64,000 nt of DNA from Candidatus Melainabacteria bacterium (lineage in GTDB: Bacteria; Cyanobacteriota; Vampirovibrionia; 2-02-FULL-35-15): positions 38,040 to 102,039 of the forward strand of contig JAHFBG010000003.1 of assembly GCA_023250155.1 (NCBI GenBank). Reading direction: 5' to 3'. Below, piece after piece: positions 8,048 to 16,452 of this stretch. The notes under the pieces are model-generated. The model did no database searches and was not told the origin of the DNA. It saw only the letters and a list, made by a program, of their open reading frames with translations. The translations under genes were made by a program, and so were the position numbers. How positions within the stretch are numbered: position 1 is the stretch's first letter; each line of letters opens with the position of its first letter.

Positions 8048-8209
8048 CTATCTTCTTGGCACAAAAGCATCTTGTGCATTGTTATTATTGTTGTTTAATG
8101 CTTTGTTTAATTGATTTCCAGCATTTCCTCTAAACATTGATCCTATATAAGAGGCTGCGCCTATACCTACAGCAAGCCCTAATCCAATTTTCATTGCTAA
8201 ATTTCCCAT
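8048..8209 (-). CDS. small glycine-rich membrane-associated protein, unknown
   Basis: A 53-residue open frame with an AAAGGATG ribosome site before the ATG. Residues 6-24 are a small-residue hydrophobic helix (MKIGLGLAVGIGAASYIGSM) resembling a glycine zipper. It is followed by an Asn run and the C-terminus AQDAFVPRR. The same DAFVP word occurs in the N-terminal region of the ABC1-kinase fusion at 17753, also after an Asn/Gln-rich stretch. No family is recognised. Confidence 0.5.
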   Translation of the reverse strand: MGNLAMKIGLGLAVGIGAASYIGSMFRGNAGNQLNKALNNNNNNAQDAFVPRR

Positions 8210-8351
8210 AAAACATCCTTTCATAAACTTTTCAATTGCTTACATATATAAAAAGAACTACTTAGTAGATTTTTTATGGTTAAAAGATAAATTTTTTTTA
8301 ATAAAGTTGCGAGAAGAGATTGTATCCCCCTATTAAAAGAAGGAAATATTT

Positions 8352-8507
8352 TCAATCATTTAATCCTGGAACTGATATATCACCACCTAATGCTGCTGTT
8401 GTAATAGGAGGTGGCATCAATAGTTGCTCTGGGTTTTGTTCATCCTCATATGCATATGGCATATAAGGTTTACCGCCATTTATATAATTTACAAAACCAT
8501 TAAACAT
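8352..8507 (-). CDS. small hypothetical protein, 51 residues
   Basis: A 51-codon frame preceded by a very strong GGAGGAG ribosome site 6 nt before the ATG. The product is acidic and Tyr/Pro-rich (KPYMPYAYEDEQ...LLMPPPIT) without a signal peptide or membrane helix. It lies between glnA and the glycine-rich micro-gene. The rest of the 630-bp stretch around these two genes holds no further gene that I can see. Confidence 0.5.
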   Translation of the reverse strand: MFNGFVNYINGGKPYMPYAYEDEQNPEQLLMPPPITTAALGGDISVPGLND

Positions 8508-8631
8508 AATAACTCCTCCGTTCTTTCAAAGAATATCCAAATCAAGACTGAAGAATTATATATGTAGAACATTAACCCTAGGTTAAATTTCCTAAGTTGA
8601 CTACAAGTCTTAAGAACCTAAATTGGATTTT

Positions 8632-10005
8632 TTAATAAGTTCTTAGATATTTAGCTTCTTCCCAGCTAGTTACCTGAATTCTATATTCATCCCACTCTGC
8701 CCATTTAAGCTCTAAAAATTGCTCATAAATATGATCACCTAAAGCATCTTTAGCAATTTTACTTTTTTCAAATTCTCTTAGAGCTTCTTCAAGTGTTCCA
8801 GGTAAACTATCAACTTTTAACTCTATTTTTTCTTTAGGGGTTAAATTGTAGATATTTCTATTTACTGGTGCAGGTGGATCAATTTTATTTTTTATTCCAT
8901 CTAGTCCAGCAACCAACATGCATGCAACTGCAAGATATGGATTTGCTGCTGGATCTGGTGATCTAAGTTCTACCCGTGTAGAACCACCTCGCTTATCAGG
9001 AACTCTACAAAGAGCAGATCTGTTTCCTGGTGACCATGCTATATATACAGGAGCTTCATATCCAGGGACTAATCTCTTATAGCTGTTTACAAGAGGATTT
9101 GTGACTGCACAAAGACCTCTAATATGCTTAAGAAGTCCACCTATATACCATTTCATTTCTTTACTTAGTTTATCTTGTGTGCTTGGATCAAAGAAAATGT
9201 TTTTATCACTACTGGTCAATGACTGATTGCAGTGCATACCAGAACCATTTTGTCCAAAAATTGGTTTTGGCATAAAAGTAGCATGCATACCATGTTTTGC
9301 AGCTACTGCTTTTGTCACCCATCTAAAGGTAGCGATGTTGTCAGCTGCACTTAAAGCATCTTCATACTTAAAGTCAATTTCATGCTGCCCAAGAGCAACT
9401 TCATGATGTGATGCTTCTATTTCAAATCCCATTTCTTCTAGTGTGTAAATTATCTCTCTTCTTACTGACTGTCCTATATCAAGTGGCTCTACATCAAAAT
9501 AAGCAGCTACATCACTTGGATCAATAGCAGGAGTACCATGCTCATCTTTGTTAAACAAGAAAAATTCACACTCCGGTCCCACGTTCATTGTGTAACCATA
9601 TTCTTTTTCAACTTGAGCTAAAACTCTTTTTAAATTGTTCCTTGGACATCCTGGAAATGGCTGACCATCTGGATCATAAATATCACACACTAATCTTGCT
9701 ACTCTGCCTTCAGAAGGTCTCCATGGCAAAATCCTAAAGGTTTTTTTGTCAGGATAAAAATAAAGATCAGATCTTTCTATTCTTTGAAATCCTTTAATAG
9801 AGCTGCCATCTAGCATAGCTTCATTATTCAGAGCTTTTTCTAACTGTTCAACAGGAATTGCAAGATTTTTTACAATGCCATAAATATCTATAAACTGTAA
9901 TCGGATAAACTTGACATCATTTTCTCTAGCTAATTTTATAATTTCTTCATTTGTTGGATTCTTAGATGTATTCATTTTTTTTGTATTCATAACTAGGGTG
10001 CTCAT
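8632..10005 (-). CDS. glnA: glutamine synthetase type I
   Basis: It makes glutamine from glutamate, ammonia and ATP and is the main entry of ammonium into metabolism. The 457 residues carry the family signatures: FIDIYGIVKN, MLDGSSIKGF, the metal-binding GPECEFFLF and HHEVALGQHEIDF, the ATP loop KPIFGQNGSGMHCN, and NRSALCRVP...STRVELRSPDP. It resembles the shorter GS-I enzymes of Firmicutes and Thermotogales. There is a roughly 12-residue polar N-terminal extension, and AAGGAG before this ATG supports the start. I found no clear NtcA site (GTA-N8-TAC) in the 225 bp upstream. Confidence 0.96.
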   Translation of the reverse strand: MSTLVMNTKKMNTSKNPTNEEIIKLARENDVKFIRLQFIDIYGIVKNLAIPVEQLEKALNNEAMLDGSSIKGFQRIERSDLYFYPDKKTFRILPWRPSEGRVARLVCDIYDPDGQPFPGCPRNNLKRVLAQVEKEYGYTMNVGPECEFFLFNKDEHGTPAIDPSDVAAYFDVEPLDIGQSVRREIIYTLEEMGFEIEASHHEVALGQHEIDFKYEDALSAADNIATFRWVTKAVAAKHGMHATFMPKPIFGQNGSGMHCNQSLTSSDKNIFFDPSTQDKLSKEMKWYIGGLLKHIRGLCAVTNPLVNSYKRLVPGYEAPVYIAWSPGNRSALCRVPDKRGGSTRVELRSPDPAANPYLAVACMLVAGLDGIKNKIDPPAPVNRNIYNLTPKEKIELKVDSLPGTLEEALREFEKSKIAKDALGDHIYEQFLELKWAEWDEYRIQVTSWEEAKYLRTY

Positions 10006-10230
10006 TTTTACTCCTTTTTAAGTATCCTATAGGCCAAAACAAAAGATAGTAATGATTATATTTTAGAATCAAAAACTTAGTTTTTAACCTTAAGAAACCC
10101 TTCATTGAAGTTCCTTTGTATAACCTCCTTATAATAAAGGTTTTATCCAATATAAGTCAAATAGCATGTATTTTTTACTCCTTAGAGAGTTATGGGTATA
10201 CAGAATACAAAAGGTGTAATTAAATAGAGT

Positions 10231-11187
10231 ATGTTTAAAATTAGAACTTTACAATTACAAAACTTTGACTTACTAAAAGAAGAAATTAAAGATCCTTTTT
10301 TTCTTAAGATGCTAAACGCTTCATCAGTTCAAAAACTGCTCTATGTAACTCAAAGCTTTATCCCCCACAACTTACGTATATTACCTAGCATACATGTTGC
10401 TTTTGAAGCAAAGAGTTTTTTAGGCTGTATTGCCTTAAGTTCTATTTCAAAATCGAATAACTGCTGGCAGATTCAAGAAGTTTATGTACCTGATGAAATG
10501 AGAAATAAAGGTATTGGAGAAGAGCTTTTGCGATATGTTCTATCTGTATATGGAGGCTATGGCATAGAGCATTTTCTTGCAGAAGTTGATTCCAGCAATT
10601 TTCCTGCGCTTTCTTTATTCCATCAATGTGGTTTTAGAAGATATGCAAAAGTTTATTTTTATGAAAAAGAAATAGACGAACTTCATGAAGCATCTATTTT
10701 AGATAGCGATCACATATTTAGACAACAAACAAACAATGATTTGCCTGAAATTGAAAAGCTCGAACTTTCAATAATTCCACCAGATCTAAGGCCTGCACTG
10801 GGACGCTCTAAAGATTATTTTAAAGATAAAAAAAATGCAATTGTATTAGTAGATAAAGCAAGAAATTTACTAATTGGTTGGGCCCAGATTCAGGAAATAT
10901 CACAGGAAGATTATTCACTAGAGCTTTTGATAAATCCAGGATGGAATCATCTGTATGAAAATTTTTTAAACACTATTATTTATGATCACCTTACTACTAA
11001 AGGAAAAAAAATAAAACTTATAATTAAAGTAGTAGATTATGTTACTGAGCTAACGCACATAGTAACAAAGTTAGGATTTTTACCCACCTCTGTAAAAGAA
11101 CTTTTAGTTAGAACAATATGGCAAAAAGTAAAAGAACGTAAAAAGAAAACTGCAAAAGTTGGAGCACCATCGATTGCACCTACATAG
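10231..11187 (+). CDS. GNAT acetyltransferase, probably two domains
   Basis: A 318-residue protein. The first half holds a clear GNAT acetyl-CoA motif: VYVPDEMRNKGIGEELLRYVL (about residues 87-107, with the R-x-x-G-x-G loop), followed by EVDSSNFPALSLFHQCGFRRY, a standard motif B. The second half (about 165-310) has a similar size and ends in a VTKLGFLPTSVKELLVR strand, suggesting a degenerate second GNAT domain. The substrate is unknown. The downstream vWA gene starts 59 bp later on its own promoter. The -10-like TAATTA lies 8 nt before the ATG. Confidence 0.8.
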   Translation: MFKIRTLQLQNFDLLKEEIKDPFFLKMLNASSVQKLLYVTQSFIPHNLRILPSIHVAFEAKSFLGCIALSSISKSNNCWQIQEVYVPDEMRNKGIGEELLRYVLSVYGGYGIEHFLAEVDSSNFPALSLFHQCGFRRYAKVYFYEKEIDELHEASILDSDHIFRQQTNNDLPEIEKLELSIIPPDLRPALGRSKDYFKDKKNAIVLVDKARNLLIGWAQIQEISQEDYSLELLINPGWNHLYENFLNTIIYDHLTTKGKKIKLIIKVVDYVTELTHIVTKLGFLPTSVKELLVRTIWQKVKERKKKTAKVGAPSIAPT

Positions 11188-11233
11188 GATTGAGTAGAAG
11201 CTATTAGCTGAGTGCTGATTGTTGCAAATGCTC

Positions 11234-11239
11234 TATAAT
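11234..11239 (+). promoter_or_regulatory. TATAAT promoter of the vWA gene, leaderless start
   Basis: A consensus TATAAT is separated from the ATG by exactly 7 nt, so the expected first transcribed base is the A of the start codon. There is no room for a ribosome site. Confidence 0.55.
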
Positions 11240-11246
11240 ACTTATT

Positions 11247-12200
11247 ATGAATTTCATTTGGCCACAAGCATTATACTTACTTCTTTTTATCCCACTCTAT
11301 ATTTTTTTACATATTCACTTTGAAAAGAAAAAACAAAAAGATCTTATTCCGTTTGGAAATGTAGAAGTAATTGTAGAAGCTATATCTAAAACAAAAAAAA
11401 TTGATGCCTTAAAGCATTTACCATTTGTACTCAAGGTAGCTGTACTTGCATTATTGGTTTTTGCTTTAAGTAGACCTGTGAGCTTTGTTTATGTACCACT
11501 CCCAGATACAAAAATGCTTTTACTCTTAGATATCTCAATAAGTATGGAAGCAGAAGACATGAACCCAAATCGTCTAATTGCAGCAAAAGAAGCAGCTATA
11601 AATTTTATACAGGATTTACCAAAAGGCATAGAAATAGGACTTGGGTTGTTTAGTGGAAGTGTAAGAATTATTGTAAATCCTACTCTTGAAAAGACAAAAA
11701 CAATAAATGTTTTAAAAAGATTAAATCTAAAAAGCTTAGAACCAGGTACTGCTATTGGAGATGCAATATTAGCAGGTATTGATTCAATCACTTTTGAAGA
11801 TAATCCTAATCAAGAAAATAAAAATAATAAAAGCATTGTTTTAATTACTGATGGTGAGGCAAATATAGGAAACGATCCTTTATTTTCAGCAGCACAAGCT
11901 AAAATAAACAATATCGTTATTCAGACAATTGGTATAGGAAGTCCAGCTGGCACAATTATCAGGGGAGGTATTCTTACCAAGCTAGATGAGTTTACTCTAC
12001 AGGAAATTGCATCACTGACTGGTGGAAATTATTTTAATGCACAGAACTTAGAAGATATGAAAAAGATTTATAAGAAAATAAAAAAAACTATTCACTTTAT
12101 ACCAAAAGAAACAGAGATTACCTTTATACCAGTAATCATTATTTTTGCACTTTTGGGCATCTATCAAATCTTAAAATGGAGCAAGTTTAGACTGGGATAG
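11247..12200 (+). CDS. von Willebrand factor A domain membrane protein (BatA-like)
   Basis: A 317-residue protein with hydrophobic helices at the N-terminus (about residues 1-20 and 54-74) and C-terminus (about 285-310), flanking a vWA domain. The metal-ion-dependent adhesion site is complete: DISIS near residue 93, a threonine in PGTAIGDAI, and the aspartate of LITDGEANIG. This layout matches BatA/BatB proteins, which act with MoxR ATPases in aerotolerance or envelope stress. No moxR or second bat gene is in the window, so the partner must be elsewhere. Confidence 0.85.
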   Translation: MNFIWPQALYLLLFIPLYIFLHIHFEKKKQKDLIPFGNVEVIVEAISKTKKIDALKHLPFVLKVAVLALLVFALSRPVSFVYVPLPDTKMLLLLDISISMEAEDMNPNRLIAAKEAAINFIQDLPKGIEIGLGLFSGSVRIIVNPTLEKTKTINVLKRLNLKSLEPGTAIGDAILAGIDSITFEDNPNQENKNNKSIVLITDGEANIGNDPLFSAAQAKINNIVIQTIGIGSPAGTIIRGGILTKLDEFTLQEIASLTGGNYFNAQNLEDMKKIYKKIKKTIHFIPKETEITFIPVIIIFALLGIYQILKWSKFRLG

Positions 12201-12275
12201 TTTTAAATATTAAAAAAAACTTAAGCTCGTCAGGTCGAGTATATTTCTTGGTTACTATTATAAGCACTTTAACCT

Positions 12276-13661
12276 ATGCAATTACCAAACCATATGCCTA
12301 TTAAGTTAGCAGAAACTCAAAGTGTTTATATAAAAAAACTTGAAGTTAATCCTGATACTTATAAAAACAATCTGTTACAAAATCCACCAATTGGCATTAA
12401 AACAGATTATCCACATTTATGTTATGTTCTTGATTCTAAGACTAAACTAAACACTGAGCAGTTAAATGAAATTAGTTCTTGGCTAACCAAACTAGAAAAT
12501 ATTTATTGTGATTCTGCAGATCCTTTATGGATAGCCATATCCAGAGAACTTCCTGAATTAAAAAAAGATTTATTTAACTTATATCCTGATTATTATAAGA
12601 CTATAGCAGAAGAAGCAATCAAAGAAGTGTTTGATAATTATGGCTTAGTAAATAAGGCTCTATTGCCAAAAATAGAGTTTAATACTGATGCGTCTTTAGA
12701 AGGAAGCTATTCTACAAGCAAACACCTAATAGAAATAAACCCTTTAAAATCATCATCAATAAAGAACTATGCAAAACACGAAGCTGTTCATGCTGTATTT
12801 AGTATCTTACAAACAAAAATCAAACTTCAAAACCCTAAGCTATATAGAGAAAAACTAGTTGATGGTTTAGTAAAACTATTTGACTTTTCACCACCAAATC
12901 ACCTTATTACCCACGATGGCACTTTGTTAACACAAGGCTTATCTCCTATAGTTTTAATCAAAATTAAAAATGTGCTTTTAAATTTTGAATTGAATCTTGA
13001 AAATGAAGATGAAGTCAAAAAAGTTTTAAGATCTACGGGCATTCCTAAAGACTATATAGGGTTTATAGCATATCTAGCAAATATATGGCTTTTACCCTTA
13101 AAGGATGATGCTAAATTGTCTGATGCTGTTAATTCTATAGTTCTCAACAAAAAACAATTTGATCTAGGTTTAAAAAGTATTCAAGAATTATCAAAATACT
13201 TTGCAACTTCCATAAAACGTAATCAATTAAAAGATGTTAATCAAATGGGCTTTTTTGAAACCTGGCTCACAAAACGATCCTGGGTCTTTTGGAAAAACAA
13301 TTTGAATACACCTGAGGCAAGGCATGAAGGCTTTAAAGAGTATCTAAATACCCTTGAAGAAATTGTAGCCAGACTTTCTGAGCTACCAGAATCAAATCCT
13401 ATACTAAACAACTTAGTCAAGGTTTACAGATCGCAGAGTAATCCTTCTAAAAGAGCTGATGTAATTAGAGTTATTCTAAAAGAGGTTAATAACCTTCCAG
13501 ATAAAAGACTCAAAGAAGACTTTACCCTTGTTATATCAAAAATGCTTGATAGAGCCAGCACTGAAATGGAGCTAGTCATAGGTACACTACAGTTAAAGCT
13601 TGAAATGTTAAATCAATTAGAACCCTTGGCAAAAAAGCACGGATGGGTTTTAGAATCTTAG
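12276..13661 (+). CDS. lineage-specific protein with HExxH motif, possible metallopeptidase
   Basis: A 461-residue protein of unrecognised family. The sequence NYAKHEAVHAVFSIL places a HExxH zinc-type motif at residues 168-172 inside a predicted helix, following the strand-like STSKHLIEINP, as in many zincins. A third ligand cannot be assigned. The C-terminal half is helical (LDKRASTEMELVIGTLQLKLEMLNQL style). There is no signal peptide. The N-terminus (MQLPNHMPIKLAETQSV) is polar and flexible like other orphan proteins here. The gene has no Shine-Dalgarno site. TATTAT and TTATAA boxes lie 12-15 nt upstream. Confidence 0.65.
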   Translation: MQLPNHMPIKLAETQSVYIKKLEVNPDTYKNNLLQNPPIGIKTDYPHLCYVLDSKTKLNTEQLNEISSWLTKLENIYCDSADPLWIAISRELPELKKDLFNLYPDYYKTIAEEAIKEVFDNYGLVNKALLPKIEFNTDASLEGSYSTSKHLIEINPLKSSSIKNYAKHEAVHAVFSILQTKIKLQNPKLYREKLVDGLVKLFDFSPPNHLITHDGTLLTQGLSPIVLIKIKNVLLNFELNLENEDEVKKVLRSTGIPKDYIGFIAYLANIWLLPLKDDAKLSDAVNSIVLNKKQFDLGLKSIQELSKYFATSIKRNQLKDVNQMGFFETWLTKRSWVFWKNNLNTPEARHEGFKEYLNTLEEIVARLSELPESNPILNNLVKVYRSQSNPSKRADVIRVILKEVNNLPDKRLKEDFTLVISKMLDRASTEMELVIGTLQLKLEMLNQLEPLAKKHGWVLES

Positions 13662-13668
13662 AACTTTT

Positions 13669-13947
13669 TTACCTAATCCCAAAAGAATAAAGTCTTTCCA
13701 TCATAAGTTGCCACTCTACTTTTACATTGTTGACTTTTGCATGTGGAGGACCTTTCTTACACCAATCTATTAAGCTTTCAATTTTTTCTTTTTCGCCTTG
13801 AACAAGCACCTCAACATCTCCATTTGGCAGATTTTTAACCCATCCTTTTAAACCATATTGAATAGCTGTTTCCTGGCAAGAAGCCCTATAAAAAACTCCC
13901 TGGACTTTTCCTGAGATTATTAAGTGCACTTGAGAAGTATTGTTCAT
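13669..13947 (-). CDS. acyP: acylphosphatase
   Basis: It hydrolyses acyl phosphates such as carbamoyl or 1,3-bisphosphoglycerate phosphate. The 92-residue protein shows the full signature: ISGKVQGVFYRASCQE, with the catalytic arginine in YRAS, followed by LKGWVKNLPNGDVEVLVQG, with the catalytic asparagine in VKNL. AGGTAA lies before the ATG. It stands alone, convergent with the HExxH gene. Confidence 0.93.
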   Translation of the reverse strand: MNNTSQVHLIISGKVQGVFYRASCQETAIQYGLKGWVKNLPNGDVEVLVQGEKEKIESLIDWCKKGPPHAKVNNVKVEWQLMMERLYSFGIR

Positions 13948-14083
13948 TCTTTTACCTAAATAACCTCTACTGAAAAAGTCTTAAATAAGATAAGAAAGAC
14001 TCTATTAATATAAAGTTCCTCATTTAAAGGAATACAGTCTATAATATTTATATTCAAATAATATTTAAGAAAAAGGAGAAAAT

Positions 14084-14530
14084 ATGAAATTAGCATGGAA
14101 ACAAGTTCTACTCTCTATAATAATAGGATTTGTATTTGGAGCAGCTTCTTATAAGTGGTATGACAAAGGTGGTTGTCATGGTGGTTGTGCAAAATCTTGC
14201 GCAACAAATCATTGTGAAAGATTTGAACATGGAGATGGCAAGGACAGCGACTGTAAGGACGGGGATTGCAAGGGTAAGAAATTAGAATACTTTAGCTCAG
14301 AGCTTAATTTCACAGAAGAACAAAAAACAAAAGTTGCAGCAATCCTTGATGCTAAGCATAAAAAAATGGAAGAATTAAGAGCTGAAACTTTTCCAAAGTT
14401 TGAAGCTATGCGTAATTCAACTCGTGATGAGATAAGTAAAATTTTAACACCTGAACAACAAACAAAATTTGCTGAATTAAATTCAAGATTTGAATCGTTT
14501 CATAAACACTCTAAAGGTGAAAAAAGCTAA
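14084..14530 (+). CDS. Spy/CpxP-like envelope protein with Cys/His-rich N-terminus
   Basis: A 148-residue protein with an N-terminal hydrophobic helix (about residues 7-23), probably an uncleaved anchor or signal. Next come a Cys/His/Asp-rich stretch with about seven cysteines (residues 31-64) and a helical domain with two LTxxQ-type motifs (FTEEQKTKV and LTPEQQTKF), the hallmark of Spy/CpxP-like periplasmic proteins. These act as chaperones or metal-responsive sensors. The cysteine cluster suggests metal binding. AAAGGAG precedes the ATG, and a TATAAT box lies about 40 nt upstream. It is convergent with the DUF2490 gene with no gap. Confidence 0.75.
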   Translation: MKLAWKQVLLSIIIGFVFGAASYKWYDKGGCHGGCAKSCATNHCERFEHGDGKDSDCKDGDCKGKKLEYFSSELNFTEEQKTKVAAILDAKHKKMEELRAETFPKFEAMRNSTRDEISKILTPEQQTKFAELNSRFESFHKHSKGEKS

Positions 14531-15238
14531 TTATCCTTTATCTCTAATGAGTTGTGGTAACTGAAAGTTAAGATAGAAAAATATAAAGTGATTTAACGGA
14601 TCAATTTTAGAACCTGGTCTATGTATATGTTGTAACTGGTATCCTAAGTCAGCATTGATGTTTTCATTAAACTTATGATTTACTCCTGTATAAATACGAT
14701 TCTGATCGATTCCTGCTTGTGGTCCACCAAAGTGAGAGTTTAAATTTACAAATATTTCATCAAATAAAACTAACGACCATCTTTGTTTTTTATCAAGCGG
14801 ATAGCTTCCTTTCAGTCTATATCTTCCTCGAAGAGAAATACCTTCAATATCTTGCAGAAATCTTTCATCTAAACGAAATCTGTGTTCTAAAGATACCTTG
14901 CCTACTTGATGTGAGATGATAGCGTCCTCATAAGGTCTTTGTTCTCTTCTAAAGTTTGGAATATAATGTGTACTCCAGGCATATCCTTGGAAAAAAGAAA
15001 AATGTTCATTAAACTTATATCCTAATAACCCATGCAATATTAACTGATTAAAGTCAGTAGCATTATCTAGCCATCTTGGACTAATCTGAAACCTGCTTTG
15101 AATCTTTTCTGTGATTGGAGCATTAATATTTATTCCTGTCCATAAGCCAAGATCATTTTCAAATGTTTCATTGGCTAAAACAAAACTTGTATTAAATAAA
15201 ACTAAAAATACAAGTATGAGTTGTAAGATATTTTTCAA
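14531..15238 (-). CDS. DUF2490 outer-membrane beta-barrel protein
   Basis: A 235-residue exported protein: signal peptide at residues 1-22 (KNILQLILVFLVLFNTSFVLA), then ENDLGLWTGININAPITEKI, the typical DUF2490 opening, and repeated amphipathic strands such as EHRFRLDERFLQDIEG. It ends with an aromatic strand, as outer-membrane barrels do. The start codon is TTG, lying in an 8-bp inverted repeat (15233-15252). It is clearly paralogous to the gene at 30745 (shared SHFGGPQAGIDQNR and QDIEG/QDVEGVSLR). Its transport or structural role is unknown. Confidence 0.85.
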   Translation of the reverse strand: MKNILQLILVFLVLFNTSFVLANETFENDLGLWTGININAPITEKIQSRFQISPRWLDNATDFNQLILHGLLGYKFNEHFSFFQGYAWSTHYIPNFRREQRPYEDAIISHQVGKVSLEHRFRLDERFLQDIEGISLRGRYRLKGSYPLDKKQRWSLVLFDEIFVNLNSHFGGPQAGIDQNRIYTGVNHKFNENINADLGYQLQHIHRPGSKIDPLNHFIFFYLNFQLPQLIRDKG

Positions 15239-15270
15239 ATTTTTATTTGAAAGTCAATGACTTTAATTTT

Positions 15271-15510
15271 TTAGAGTAGCACTCTACTTTTAGTCTTAGA
15301 AAGAATATCAAGTTTACCTCGAGCTTCTTTTGCTCTTTCCCAATCACCCATGATTAATGCTCCATGAAGTATCGCTAATTCTTCTCGTGTTTCAATTTGA
15401 TTTCTAGATCCTATTCCAAGTACTCCATGAAAACCTGACTCACTATTAACCTGATATTTAGTAGGTTTCATCCAAGTAGAGACAACATTTAGTATTGTTT
15501 TAAGAACCAT
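15271..15510 (-). CDS. small protein with N-terminal hydrophobic helix, unknown
   Basis: A 79-residue protein. I place the start at the ATG that lies 6 nt after a perfect extended -10 box (TGTTATAAT). The longer frame begins at a TTG inside the upstream terminator hairpin and is unlikely. The product has a short hydrophobic N-terminus (MVLKTILNVVSTWM) and a helical body (REELAILHGALIMGDWERAKEARGKLDIL) that resembles a single TPR-like helix pair. No family is recognised. Confidence 0.5.
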   Translation of the reverse strand: MVLKTILNVVSTWMKPTKYQVNSESGFHGVLGIGSRNQIETREELAILHGALIMGDWERAKEARGKLDILSKTKSRVLL

Positions 15511-15516
15511 ACAGAA

Positions 15517-15525
15517 ATTATAACA
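15517..15525 (-). promoter_or_regulatory. extended -10 promoter, leaderless start
   Basis: The minus strand reads TGTTATAAT, a consensus TGn-extended -10, followed by 6 nt and ATG. It lies just downstream of the terminator of the preceding gene. Confidence 0.55.
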
Positions 15526-15549
15526 TACCCATAGGCTAAAAATTAAGAG

Positions 15550-15577
15550 GGGGAATTTTATTTTATTCAAATTCCCC
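15550..15577 (-). terminator. hairpin terminator after the gene at 15605
   Basis: A perfect 9-bp stem, GGGGAATTT with AAATTCCCC on the plus strand (15550-15558 and 15569-15577), with a 10-nt loop. In the minus-strand direction it follows the stop of the upstream gene by about 28 nt and leads into a T-rich run (CTTAATTTTT). Confidence 0.6.
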
Positions 15578-15604
15578 TTCCAGACTACTTACTTAGCTTC
15601 ACCT

Positions 15605-16273
15605 TTATTTGTTATTTGTTGGTATTTTATTTTCTGGTACAGCTTTGTCTTCAGCTTTCGGGACTTTTTGTTCTTCAGGTGTTATGTTAATAGGCTCACT
15701 TTCACCCTTTGATCCAAGCAGTGCAAAAACTGAATTAGCTAAATCTTTTAGTTGCTCAACAGTAACAGTTTCATTACCTATTTGTATTTTGCCATCAGGT
15801 AATCCAGCTCCAAGTTTTTCAAGCTGATCTGCGACTTTCCTATTATATTCAGCTTGTTTATCTAGATCTGTGGTTTGAGTTCTAGTCCTTGTTTCTGTAG
15901 TTGTTACTATGATTTTGTTTCCATCTCTTTTTGTTTCTTTAGTCGTGCTAGTTTTAGTATCAACTGATACACCAGTATCTTCACGCTCTGAAGATGCTCT
16001 AACGACTGCTGCTCCTATTTGAGATGCTTTTCTAGCTATTTCAGCTGCTTGCTTAGGATCTTTTATTACTGCTTCTACTACTGGTCCTAATACTTCAGCT
16101 AATACTGGTCCTGCAGCTTCACCAAGTTTAAAAGCTCCAATACTCGCTAATGCAGCATTTATATCTTTATCTACTCCCAATGAACTGAAATCCTTTAAAT
16201 TTGAAAAAAGAAATTTTTTTGCTCCAAATGGACCTAAATCTGAAATATTACCAATCATGTTATTATCCCCCAT
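15605..16273 (-). CDS. hypothetical protein with Thr-rich repeat segment
   Basis: A 222-residue protein of unrecognised family. The N-terminal half is alanine-rich and helical (GEAAGPVLAEVLGPVVEAVI), the middle is a Thr/Lys/Arg/Glu-rich low-complexity strand region (TTTETRTRTQTTD), and the C-terminus is polar and Pro/Glu/Lys-rich. There is no signal peptide. The start could instead be the second ATG at 16258 (MIGNISDLG), which has a GGGGG box 5-9 nt ahead. A clear hairpin terminator follows. It looks like a surface or scaffold protein, but no function can be assigned. Confidence 0.6.
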   Translation of the reverse strand: MGDNNMIGNISDLGPFGAKKFLFSNLKDFSSLGVDKDINAALASIGAFKLGEAAGPVLAEVLGPVVEAVIKDPKQAAEIARKASQIGAAVVRASSEREDTGVSVDTKTSTTKETKRDGNKIIVTTTETRTRTQTTDLDKQAEYNRKVADQLEKLGAGLPDGKIQIGNETVTVEQLKDLANSVFALLGSKGESEPINITPEEQKVPKAEDKAVPENKIPTNNK

Positions 16274-16452
16274 TCTTTAATCTATCCCCTAAATAAGCTG
16301 TTTGCTTATGTTTTGACCTTAACAAATTTTTAACCTAAATATCAAGATGTAATCCTTAAGAAAAAATTATTTTTTCTTATTGGGATATTCTTTTAATTAA
16401 CCTTCTTGGTTTATTATTGTAGTGTTACTTCTCTAATATAGAATTTTTAATT

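Noticed and set aside
9962..10150. 62-residue frame upstream of glnA
   Set aside because: It overlaps the glnA start, has no ribosome site and encodes a composition typical of random AT-rich sequence.
10006..10230. NtcA-type nitrogen-control site before glnA
   Set aside because: No GTA-N8-TAC was found; the closest word, GTA-N7-TAC near 10196, has the wrong spacing.
15511..15570. N-terminal extension of the gene ending at 15271
   Set aside because: It would start at TTG inside a terminator hairpin, while a promoter and ATG lie downstream at 15510-15525.
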